DNA of 5,066 bases from Acidobacteriota bacterium (GTDB lineage: Bacteria > Acidobacteriota > Terriglobia > Bryobacterales > Bryobacteraceae), in contig VFZQ01000462.1 in assembly GCA_016871135.1 (NCBI GenBank), positions 1 to 5,066 on the forward strand. Reading direction: 5' to 3'. Positions 1-5,066 of this stretch are shown piece after piece. Each line of letters opens with the position of its first letter. Position 1 is the first letter of the stretch. The notes below the pieces were generated by a model that saw only the letters and a program-made list of their open reading frames with translations, was not told where the DNA came from and did no database searches. Both the position numbers and the translations under genes were made by a program.

Positions 1-199
1 CGCCAACCCTCGTCATTTCCCGACTGGCGGCCGGGCCGCCTTCGATGGGCTCCCAAACGATGCGGGTGGCGACTTCGGTGCGCAGGCGAAGCTTTACGGG
101 TTGGCCGGCGCGGGCGAGCGGCGGAATCTGCTCGGAGTGGACAAAAATAGTGTCGGTGGCGGCGAGACTGGCGGCACAAGCGAGAAAAAGTCTGATCAC
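1..199 (-). CDS. Unrecognised secreted protein, 5' part only (runs off left edge)
   Basis: This is the first 66 codons of a minus-strand gene whose 3' part lies outside the window. I read it from the sequence: GTG at 199-197, then an open frame to position 2. An in-frame TGA at 208-206, only two codons upstream, leaves this GTG as the only sensible start; GAAGG just before it is a close-set ribosome site. The N-terminus MIRLFLACAASLAA is a short Sec-type signal peptide (Arg3, hydrophobic run 4-14, probable cleavage after Ala13 or Ala14). The mature part begins TDTIFVHSEQIPPL, followed by alternating hydrophobic and polar residues (PVKLRLRTEV, then RIVWEP) that look like beta strands, perhaps an Ig-like or similar sandwich domain. 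Cys8 is not in a good lipobox. I do not recognise the family. It lies 52 nt after the coiled-coil gene in the same direction and may be the last or a later gene of the PSD1 operon. Confidence 0.72.
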   Translation of the reverse strand, partial: MIRLFLACAASLAATDTIFVHSEQIPPLARAGQPVKLRLRTEVATRIVWEPIEGGPAASREMTRVG

Positions 200-251
200 A
201 ACCCTTCAGGCGCGGAGGAGGGCACGGAATTGTCACGCCGCACCGGCGCGG

Positions 252-539
252 TTACTGGCTTGCTTGCGGACGGTGAATGATGGAGTCGACAACAAGCACG
301 AGAGCGTCAACGCGCTCTTTGAGGTGGTCCAAGCCGGTGCTCACCTTATTGATGTACTCGCCCAGTTGGCCGAGTTTGATATCGGTGCGTTGCTGAGATT
401 CGATGAGGGCTTCGATCGCTTCTTCGTTGCGCGCGATGCGCTGCTCGGAGTTGTACTGGGCCTCGGTCAAACGATCGAGAGTGATGGCAGTCTTAGCTTG
501 CTGCTCAAGAATGAAATCCATCGTTTTCTGTACGTCCAT
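252..539 (-). CDS. Small cytoplasmic coiled-coil protein (95 aa), acidobacterial family
   Basis: The protein has 95 residues, beginning MDVQKTMDFILEQQAKTA. I chose the ATG at 539-537 because GGAGG lies 7 nt upstream; the open frame extends to 605, but that longer form would overlap the end of the DUF1501 gene and has no comparable site. There is no signal peptide or membrane segment. From about residue 21 to 87 hydrophobic residues follow a clean 3-4 heptad spacing (L21, L24, then I35, I42, L45, L56, L59, I63, V66, L70, L73, V77, L80, V84, I87), with polar core residues at Q28, S31, N38, Q49 and T52. This predicts a long parallel coiled coil, dimeric or trimeric. From memory, short proteins with a similar N-terminus and ending in ALVxVVDxxIxR are common and multicopy in acidobacterial genomes; their function is unknown. 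It starts 25 nt after the DUF1501 stop, so it is probably cotranscribed. Confidence 0.85.
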   Translation of the reverse strand: MDVQKTMDFILEQQAKTAITLDRLTEAQYNSEQRIARNEEAIEALIESQQRTDIKLGQLGEYINKVSTGLDHLKERVDALVLVVDSIIHRPQASQ

Positions 540-546
540 ATCGCTG

Positions 547-551
547 CCTCC
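547..551 (-). promoter_or_regulatory. Ribosome binding site of the coiled-coil gene
   Basis: The minus strand reads GGAGG, 7 nt before the ATG at 539. It decides the start in favour of the 95-aa form over the 117-aa open frame. It lies in the 25-nt gap after the DUF1501 stop codon. Confidence 0.8.
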
Positions 552-564
552 AGTATAAGCAGTT

Positions 565-1956
565 TCACGCGCCCAGCAACCAGTTGGTAAACTCGCCCTC
601 GCCATGCACGTCGGTGAGGCGCTGATCGCGGCTCTGGTATCGGAAGGTGAGCTTGGTGTGATCCATGCCGAGCAGGCGAAGGATCGACGCGTTCATGTCG
701 TGGACGGTCTTGGGTTGATCGACGGCGCGGAGGCCGAACTCGTCCGTTGCGCCGAGGAAGCGGCCGCCTTTGATGCCGGCGCCGGCCATCCACGTTGTGA
801 AGCCGTAGGGGTGGTGATCGCGACCGTTCTTTCCTTCGGCAAGCGGCGTGCGGCCGAATTCGCTGGACCAGACGACGAGAGTGGTGTCGAGGAGGCCGTG
901 GGCCTTTAGGTCCTTGAGCAGTGCTGCGATAGGCTGATCCGACTTCTTGCACATTTTGGTGTGCGAGCCGTGGAGGTCGAGGTGGGCGTCGTCCCAGTCG
1001 TCGCCGATGTTTGTCCCGTGATAGAGCTGTACGAAACGCACACCGCGTTCGACCAGACGGCGGGCGAGGAGGCATTTGCGGCCGAAGTCGTCGGTCATCG
1101 GTTCGCCGACGCCGTAGAGCTTTTGCGTGGCTTCCGATTCCTTCGAAATATCGACGGCCTCGGGGGCTTCGGCTTGCATGCGGAAGGCGAGTTCGTAGGC
1201 GTTGATCCGGGCGTCGAGCACCGAATCCTCTTCCCTTTCGGCGAAGTGACGCTTGTTCATTCGCGCGATGAGATCCAGAGTCTCCCGCTGCGACTTTTCG
1301 CCGATGCCTTCGGGCGACGCCAAATGCAGCACGGGGCTCTTGCCGCCTCGGAACACAGTTCCTTGATAAACGGCGGGGAGGTAGCCGGAGTGATACGCGC
1401 CGGCGCCGGACTTCATGGCGCCATCGCTCATGACGACGAACGCCGGCAGGTTCTGATTCTCGCTGCCGAGCCCATACGCCGCCCAGGATCCGAGCGACGG
1501 ACGGCCCGGGAATTGCGATCCGCTGGAGCGCAAGTAGATTGCTGGGGCGTGATCGAAGGCGTCGCCGTAACAGGAGCGGATGACGGCAAGGTCGTCGGCG
1601 CAGTCGCTGAGGTGCGGATAGAGAGCCGAAATCTCGAGGCCCGATTGGCCGCAGCGATGGAATTCCCAGGGAGAGCCGCGCATGAGCGCTTTGCGGAAAT
1701 CGATGCGCGAGGTGATGAGCCCTTCCCCGAAGGAACCGGGCAGGGGCTGGCCGTTGTACTTGGTCAGCGATGGTTTGGGGTCGAAGGTATCGACGTGGCT
1801 GACGCCGCCGTGCATGAAGAGGAAGATGACGTTCTTGGCGCGCGGAGCGAAGTGGGGGGCCTTGACGCTGGTAGGCCCGGCTTGCATCAGATCGGCCAGG
1901 GCGAGGGCGCCGAAGCCTTTGCCGGCGGTTTCGAGAAGTTGGCGGCGAGAATACAT
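565..1956 (-). CDS. DUF1501 family protein, Tat-exported, alkaline-phosphatase/sulfatase-like
   Basis: The protein has 463 residues, a normal length for DUF1501 (PF07394). The N-terminus MYSRRQLLETAG contains a twin-arginine motif (SRRQLL, residues 3-8) followed by a weakly hydrophobic stretch (GFGALALADLM), the usual Tat signal of this family. The core begins near residue 42 (NVIFLFMHGGVSHVDTFDPK), with H49, H54, D56 and D59 as possible metal ligands. The C-terminal half carries the family block SSEFGRTP (about 364-371), the His pair in GRDHHPYG (about 378-385), then GAGIKGGRFLGATDEFG. The fold belongs to the alkaline phosphatase/sulfatase superfamily, but no substrate is established to my knowledge. 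Tat export suggests folding with a cofactor in the cytoplasm before transport. It starts 2 nt after the PSD1 stop codon, so the two genes are almost certainly translated from one message. DUF1501 and PSD1 genes are commonly paired in Planctomycetes, Verrucomicrobia and Acidobacteria. No frameshift or missing block is seen. Confidence 0.95.
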   Translation of the reverse strand: MYSRRQLLETAGKGFGALALADLMQAGPTSVKAPHFAPRAKNVIFLFMHGGVSHVDTFDPKPSLTKYNGQPLPGSFGEGLITSRIDFRKALMRGSPWEFHRCGQSGLEISALYPHLSDCADDLAVIRSCYGDAFDHAPAIYLRSSGSQFPGRPSLGSWAAYGLGSENQNLPAFVVMSDGAMKSGAGAYHSGYLPAVYQGTVFRGGKSPVLHLASPEGIGEKSQRETLDLIARMNKRHFAEREEDSVLDARINAYELAFRMQAEAPEAVDISKESEATQKLYGVGEPMTDDFGRKCLLARRLVERGVRFVQLYHGTNIGDDWDDAHLDLHGSHTKMCKKSDQPIAALLKDLKAHGLLDTTLVVWSSEFGRTPLAEGKNGRDHHPYGFTTWMAGAGIKGGRFLGATDEFGLRAVDQPKTVHDMNASILRLLGMDHTKLTFRYQSRDQRLTDVHGEGEFTNWLLGA

Positions 1957-1958
1957 GC

Positions 1959-4328
1959 TTACTCCACGTAGAGAAATTCGTTGACGTTGAGAAGACCGCG
2001 AGCGAACTCGGTAAGCGCGGTCTGGGCGCTCGAAGTCAGCGCGGTTTGTTTGGCGAGAAATTCGGAGGTCATGGTGCGTTCGTCGTTTGACGGCACGCGG
2101 CCGAGAATGCGTTCGAAGATAAAGCGGGCGGGATCGGATTGTCTCGACGCCGTTTCGGCGAGAGCGGCCGCCTGCTGTTGCGTGAACTTGCTATTGAGCA
2201 ACGAGAGCGACTGCGGCGCGGTGGTGGACGATTCGCGGCGGGAACAACTGAGGACGCCATCGGGGCGGTCGAAGACTTCGAGGAGCGGCATGCGAAAGTT
2301 GCGGCGCGAGATCATGTAGAGTGTCCGGCGATTGTGTTCGGCCTTGTCGGCGGTCACAACCCAGGCGTTGCCGAGGCCCTGGCTCATGCCGTAGAGTTCT
2401 TCGGGCGTTTGGACTGGCACGACGGGGCGTCCGTACATTTTTGTATTGAGGGTTCCGGCGGCTTGCAGGACGGCGTCGCGGATCTCTTCGGCGTCCAGGC
2501 GGCGGCGCGAGTAACGTGCGAGCCACTGATTTTCCGGATCCTTGTCGACCGTGCCGGCGGCGGGCTTCGACGATCTCCGGTATGCGGCCGAGAGCATGAT
2601 GCGCTTGTGCAGTTTCTTGAGCGACCAGCCGTCGCGCATGAAATCGGCACTAAGTGTGTCGAGGAGTTCCGGATGGGACGGGGCGGTGCCGCGCGAGCCG
2701 AAGTCGCTGGGCGTGGCGACGAGGCCGCGACCGAAGTGATAGTGCCAGACGCGGTTAACGATCACCCGGGCGGTGAGGGGGTTATCGGCGGAGGCGATCC
2801 AGTTAGCGAGCGCGCTGCGGCGCTGGGTCGTTAGGGAAGTCAGCGGGGGATCGGGGATGTCCTTGCCGCCGAGAGCGGAGAGCAGGCCCGGGCCGACCTC
2901 TTCGCCGGGGGGCGGCACACCTTTGGTTGGAACGTAGGTGCGGGGTGATTCGCGGCCGACGTCGGTGAGCCCCGGAGAGAACGGGCCGGGCTGATAGTTG
3001 GCGTAGAGGCCGACGATGCGCTGCTCGACGCGGCGGAGACGTTCTTTGTCGGCGGCCGACATCGCGGCCATCACTTCGTTGTCACGGGCGTTAAAACGCG
3101 GAGAGAACTGTTCGACCAGGCGGCGTTGGGTGGGCGTGCGTTCGTCTTCGGAGGCGTGAAAGGCGTCCTGGACATCCTTGGGAAACTTGGCGATGGCTTC
3201 CTTGCGTATCGCGGCCTGATAGGTCGCTTTGATGGCCTGGATTTCGGCGGCGTATTCGTAGAGTTTAAAGTTGCGCGTATTTTCAGCGAGATCGTAACCA
3301 CGGGCGTTGTTGTAGTGGAGGAAGACGCGGTTCTTCTGAAATGGCGCGAAGATGGCCTGCATGCGGTAGTAGTCGCGCTGTGGGATGGGGTCGTACTTGT
3401 GATCGTGGCAGCGGGCGCAGCCGACGCTCAGACCAAGAAAGACCGAGGACGTGGTGTCAACGAAGTCGGTGAGCGACTCGATGCGATTGACGTCTTCGAC
3501 CTTGTAGAGCATGTCGCGGTTGGGGCCGACGGAGTAGAAGCCGGTGCCTTGCTGGGCTTCGGGATCCTCGAAGAGTTCGTCGCCGGCGATGGTTTCCTTG
3601 ACGAAGCGATCGTAGGGTTTGTCTTCGTTGAAGGACCTGACGATGTAGTCGCGATAGCGCCAGGCGTATAGGGAGTAGGGGTCTTGTTCGAAGCCAGCGG
3701 TATCGCCATAGCGGGCGAGATCGAGCCAGTGCTTGGCCCACTTTTCGCCGTAGCGCGGGGAGGCGAGGAGGCGGTCGATGAGAGTCTCGAAGGCTTTGGG
3801 CGAAGCGTCCTTTTCGAAGGCTTCGATTTCGGATTGGGAGGGAGCTAGGCCGTGAAGGTCGAAGGTGGCGCGGCGGATGAGGGTGCGTTTCGTAGCGGGC
3901 GGCGCGGCGGTGATCTTACGGACGGCGAGTTGGTTATCGATGAAGGCATCGACGGAGGCGTTTGGCGTGGCAACGGGTTTCACGAAAGACCACCATTTCG
4001 CCGATGAAACCTGGGTAGTCTTCGGCCACGCGGCGCCGGCGGCGACCCATTCTTTGAGGACGGCGATATCGGAGTTGGCGAGTTTGTCGGTGGGCGGCAT
4101 GACGAGACGCGCGTCTTGGCGGGAAATAGCGCGGACGAGCAGATCGTCTTTTAACACCGAACCGCGGCGGCCACCTTTTTCGAGAGCGTCGCGGGAGTCC
4201 AGGCGCAAGCCGGAAAGCGCGACGGCAGGGCCATGGCAGGACCAACAGTTCTTTTCCAGAATGCGGACGGCTTGTTCGGGAGCCGCGGCGGCCAGGGTCG
4301 CCGAGAGTACAAGAAATCGGAGTGTCAC
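1959..4328 (-). CDS. PSD1-type haem protein: cytochrome c (PSC1) + DUF1549 + DUF1553
   Basis: The protein has 789 residues. The GTG at 4328 is the first usable start after an in-frame TAA at 4343-4341 and gives a Sec signal peptide (MTLRFLVLSATLAAAA), so the protein should be exported. The ribosome site is weak. Residues 18-102 are a planctomycete-type cytochrome c domain (PF07635): haem motif C28-W-S-C31-H32, the LRLDSR block (41-46) and Met77 in VMPP as likely axial ligand. Residues about 125-325 are DUF1549 (PF07583), with RRATFDLHGL, SPRYGEKWAKHWLDLARYGDT and a second CxxCH (C304-A-R-C307-H308) followed by DHKYDPI. A helical linker (about 340-450) and a PRTYVPTKG...PPGEEVGPG block (near 480) lead to DUF1553 (PF07587, about 505-785), ending with RRESSTTAPQSLSLLN and the typical NVNEFLYVE. 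The domain order and length match the family. The biochemical role is not established to my knowledge; pairing with DUF1501 suggests joint periplasmic or surface work, possibly involving electron transfer. Confidence 0.95.
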   Translation of the reverse strand: MTLRFLVLSATLAAAAPEQAVRILEKNCWSCHGPAVALSGLRLDSRDALEKGGRRGSVLKDDLLVRAISRQDARLVMPPTDKLANSDIAVLKEWVAAGAAWPKTTQVSSAKWWSFVKPVATPNASVDAFIDNQLAVRKITAAPPATKRTLIRRATFDLHGLAPSQSEIEAFEKDASPKAFETLIDRLLASPRYGEKWAKHWLDLARYGDTAGFEQDPYSLYAWRYRDYIVRSFNEDKPYDRFVKETIAGDELFEDPEAQQGTGFYSVGPNRDMLYKVEDVNRIESLTDFVDTTSSVFLGLSVGCARCHDHKYDPIPQRDYYRMQAIFAPFQKNRVFLHYNNARGYDLAENTRNFKLYEYAAEIQAIKATYQAAIRKEAIAKFPKDVQDAFHASEDERTPTQRRLVEQFSPRFNARDNEVMAAMSAADKERLRRVEQRIVGLYANYQPGPFSPGLTDVGRESPRTYVPTKGVPPPGEEVGPGLLSALGGKDIPDPPLTSLTTQRRSALANWIASADNPLTARVIVNRVWHYHFGRGLVATPSDFGSRGTAPSHPELLDTLSADFMRDGWSLKKLHKRIMLSAAYRRSSKPAAGTVDKDPENQWLARYSRRRLDAEEIRDAVLQAAGTLNTKMYGRPVVPVQTPEELYGMSQGLGNAWVVTADKAEHNRRTLYMISRRNFRMPLLEVFDRPDGVLSCSRRESSTTAPQSLSLLNSKFTQQQAAALAETASRQSDPARFIFERILGRVPSNDERTMTSEFLAKQTALTSSAQTALTEFARGLLNVNEFLYVE
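1962..1965 (-). promoter_or_regulatory. Ribosome binding site of the DUF1501 gene, inside the end of the PSD1 gene
   Basis: The minus strand reads GGAG, 5 nt before the ATG at 1956. It lies in the last codons of the PSD1 gene (Val-Glu, then TAA at 1961-1959). Ribosomes finishing PSD1 therefore stop on top of the DUF1501 start, a layout that favours translational coupling and fixed ratios of the two proteins. Confidence 0.75.
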
Positions 4329-4359
4329 GCTGCTCAGATCTTATCAATTTGCGGTAGAG

Positions 4360-4373
4360 GGACGTTGGACGTT
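4360..4373. repeat. Tandem 7-bp direct repeat GGACGTT x2
   Basis: GGACGTT occurs twice in immediate succession (4360-4366 and 4367-4373) and is followed by GTT. On the minus strand this reads AACGTCC AACGTCC, about 32-45 nt upstream of the PSD1 start codon. The location would suit a regulator site or a 5' leader element of the operon, but a chance duplication is equally possible. Confidence 0.4.
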
Positions 4374-4425
4374 GTTCCCGGAAAAATCCTGTTGGGGAAG
4401 CGGCGGCAGTTGGCGATATGCATTC

Positions 4426-4443
4426 TGAGTGAGCAATGAGTGA
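4426..4443. repeat. Direct repeat TGAGTGA x2 with 11-bp period
   Basis: TGAGTGA is found at 4426-4432 and again at 4437-4443, about one helical turn apart, as expected for a protein binding two sites on the same DNA face. The complement CTCACTC occurs at 4566-4572, so the same bases may instead serve as an RNA helix (see the candidate RNA). Function unknown. Confidence 0.4.
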
Positions 4444-4617
4444 AAGCGAGCGAGACTGGAAAGGGCGGTTCCACCGTTGGAGCACGAACGCGACGTCGCT
4501 CGCGAAGCGAATCCTTCGGGGCGAAGGTTGACGTAGGCATCGCAATTTGTCTTTCAGATGCGGTTCTCACTCCTCGGGGCGTTCGCGCGGGTTGACGCGA
4601 GCGCCCTATTTTTGTTT
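4427..4617 (+). ncRNA. Candidate structured RNA or terminating leader ending at an intrinsic terminator
   Basis: Complementary segments on the plus strand nest in a consistent way. GAGTGAG (4427-4433) pairs with CTCACTC (4566-4572). TGAAAG (4441-4446) pairs with CTTTCA (4551-4556). GCGAGCGA (4446-4453) pairs with TCGCTCGC (4496-4503), enclosing TGGAA/TTCCA (4457-4461 with 4469-4473). A hairpin CCTTCG-ggg-CGAAGG lies at 4513-4527. The terminator at 4577-4617 ends the unit. I recognise no known riboswitch core, and no RNase P, SRP or tmRNA signature; 6S RNA cannot be excluded by eye. It could be a free small RNA of about 190 nt or an attenuated leader of the barrel gene at 4704. The 5' end and promoter are not visible with confidence. 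The pairings come from inspection only, and GC-rich DNA gives some by chance. Confidence 0.4.
4577..4617 (+). terminator. Rho-independent terminator on the plus strand, upstream of the barrel gene
   Basis: The arms GGGCGTTCGCG (4577-4587) and CGCGAGCGCCC (4596-4606) pair over 11 positions, ten Watson-Crick and one G-U (4582/4601), around an 8-nt loop (CGGGTTGA). The stem is followed at once by TATTTTTGTTT (4607-4617). On the minus strand no T-run follows the stem, so it acts in the plus direction only. No plus-strand gene ends ahead of it; the next gene starts 86 nt downstream. It must therefore end a small RNA or a leader transcript. Confidence 0.72.
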
Positions 4618-4643
4618 GAGCCGGAACAAATCCGAATCCCGCG

Positions 4644-4680
4644 TATCATTCGTAGAGTCCAATAGATCGCACGTTACAAT
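4644..4680 (+). promoter_or_regulatory. Two possible -10 elements for the outer-membrane barrel gene (weak)
   Basis: TATCAT (4644-4649) and TACAAT (4675-4680) each differ from TATAAT at one base and lie between the terminator and the ATG at 4704. Neither has a recognisable -35 box at normal spacing. A start from the second would leave a leader of about 17 nt. If either is real, the barrel gene can be transcribed without reading through the upstream terminator. Confidence 0.2.
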
Positions 4681-4703
4681 GGAGCGAGACTTCCGGGATC
4701 AGA

Positions 4704-5066
4704 ATGCACCTATTGCAGAAACTTGGCGGCTTTTTGCTGGCCGCCGCGATCGGCTACGCGCAAAACTCGCGCGCCGAACAGATTGAAAACGCGCGTCAGG
4801 CGCGCGCGGCCTCGCTGACGCCAGAAGTCAATAAAGGCGCCGAAGAGTTCCTCCGGAGCTTCAAAGACCGCAAATACGCCGAACGGTTCGCGGCCGGATA
4901 CAACGGTCTCCGCGTAAAACTCGGCGGGTTGGTGACAGGCGGCGGATTCGCGGTTGGCCCGGAATATCTGCGGGAGGATCTGTTTCATGGAAACTTGCGT
5001 GTCCGCTCGGCCGCGCAGATTTCCTTTTCGGGTTACCAGCGCCTGGACGGTGAGATCAACCTGCCC
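4704..5066 (+). CDS. Omp85/BamA-TamA-like outer-membrane barrel protein, N-terminal part (runs off right edge)
   Basis: The first 121 codons are present and the frame stays open to the window end. The ATG at 4704 has a modest GGGA 5 nt upstream, and no other ATG, GTG or TTG in frame lies close before it. The protein begins with a Sec signal peptide (MHLLQKLGGFLLAAAIGYA, likely cut before Gln20). A charged, probably helical linker follows (about 22-65, ENARQARAAS then KGAEEFLRSFKDRKYAERF). From about residue 70 come short alternating strands rich in Gly and aromatics: LGGLVTGGGFAVGPEYL, DLFHGNLRVRSAAQISFSGYQ, LDGEINLP. I recall acidobacterial proteins annotated as bacterial surface antigen D15 (Omp85 barrel) that begin this way; they would be about 400 aa. 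There is no room for POTRA domains between signal and barrel. The likely role is an outer-membrane transporter or assembly-type barrel, function unproven. It is divergent from the PSD1 operon. Confidence 0.75.
   Translation, partial: MHLLQKLGGFLLAAAIGYAQNSRAEQIENARQARAASLTPEVNKGAEEFLRSFKDRKYAERFAAGYNGLRVKLGGLVTGGGFAVGPEYLREDLFHGNLRVRSAAQISFSGYQRLDGEINLP

Larger units (their letters stand above)
4329..4703. other. Divergent intergenic region between the PSD1 operon and the outer-membrane barrel gene
   Basis: These 375 nt separate two outward-facing genes and should hold both promoters. The short open frames here (for example 4334-4570 minus and 4547-4786 plus) show no domain, no good ribosome site and arginine- or serine-rich compositions, so I do not call a gene. 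What I do see is a tandem 7-mer (4360-4373), a second direct repeat (4426-4443), nested complementary segments (4427-4572) and a strong plus-strand terminator (4577-4617). I could not find a convincing sigma-70 promoter with both boxes for the minus operon. Confidence 0.85.

Noticed and set aside
176..199. Possible lipoprotein signal around Cys8 of the left-edge secreted protein
   Set aside because: The residues before the cysteine (Phe-Leu-Ala) are a poor lipobox, the hydrophobic stretch before it is too short, and a normal signal-peptidase site follows at Ala13/14.
45..590. A 181-codon plus-strand open frame at the left end
   Set aside because: It overlaps two better-supported minus-strand genes (the coiled-coil gene with a GGAGG site and the signal-peptide gene) and has no recognisable features.
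540..605. A 22-residue N-terminal extension of the coiled-coil protein
   Set aside because: It would overlap the DUF1501 coding end, has no good ribosome site and does not fit the family start MDVQKT, which has GGAGG 7 nt upstream.
961..1971. A 336-codon open frame on the plus strand opposite the DUF1501 gene
   Set aside because: It lies entirely antisense to a gene with clear family motifs, and its composition (Ala, Gly, Val, Glu runs, no domain) is what reverse reading of GC-rich codons gives.
2139..2834. A 231-codon plus-strand open frame opposite the PSD1 gene
   Set aside because: It is antisense to the conserved DUF1553 region, without a recognisable domain; the coding signal belongs to the minus strand.
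3126..3671. A 181-codon plus-strand open frame opposite the DUF1549 region
   Set aside because: The opposite strand encodes the conserved CARCHDHK and neighbouring family blocks; this frame is a shadow.
4334..4570. A 78-codon minus-strand open frame upstream of PSD1
   Set aside because: It is Arg/Pro/Ser-rich with no domain or signal and overlaps the candidate RNA pairings; a real leader gene cannot be excluded, but nothing supports it.
4577..4640. Slight resemblance of the GGGGCGTTCGC stretch to the 5' part of 6S RNA
   Set aside because: The match is only a few bases and a 6S gene starting here would run into the barrel coding region; a covariance-model search would settle it.
4547..4786. 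A 79-codon plus-strand open frame overlapping the barrel gene start
   Set aside because: It reads through the terminator stem and overlaps the signal-peptide frame starting at 4704, which is clearly better supported.

Overview
The window is GC-rich bacterial DNA that probably comes from an acidobacterium of the Solibacter/Bryobacterales type. Three things point there: a PSD1 (cytochrome c + DUF1549 + DUF1553) gene followed by a DUF1501 gene, a small coiled-coil protein beginning MDVQKTMDFILEQQ of a kind I recall as abundant in acidobacteria, and an Omp85-like outer-membrane barrel without POTRA domains. Planctomycetes and Verrucomicrobia also carry PSD1/DUF1501 pairs, so the phylum is an inference.

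Layout. Positions 4328 down to 1 form one minus-strand gene series. It starts with the PSD1 haem protein (4328-1959). The Tat-type DUF1501 protein follows (1956-565; only 2 nt gap, Shine-Dalgarno inside the end of the upstream gene). Next is a 95-aa coiled-coil protein (539-252, strong GGAGG site), then the start of an unrecognised secreted protein (199 to beyond the left edge). The spacing (2, 25 and 52 nt) suggests one operon. Positions 4329-4703 are a 375-nt divergent intergenic region. At 4704 a plus-strand gene for an outer-membrane beta-barrel protein begins and runs off the right edge.

How the parts may fit. The PSD1 protein is predicted to be exported by Sec and to bind haem. The DUF1501 protein has a twin-arginine signal and an alkaline-phosphatase/sulfatase-like core, so the two would meet outside the cytoplasm. 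The reaction they perform is not established to my knowledge. The coiled-coil protein has no export signal and a continuous heptad register.

The most unexpected signal is in the divergent spacer. On the plus strand there is a strong rho-independent terminator (4577-4617) with no gene ahead of it. It is preceded by nested complementary segments (4427-4572) that could form a structured RNA, and by segments that could compete with the terminator's 5' arm. This fits either a small RNA or a terminating leader (attenuator) of the outer-membrane gene. The same spacer holds two short direct repeats.
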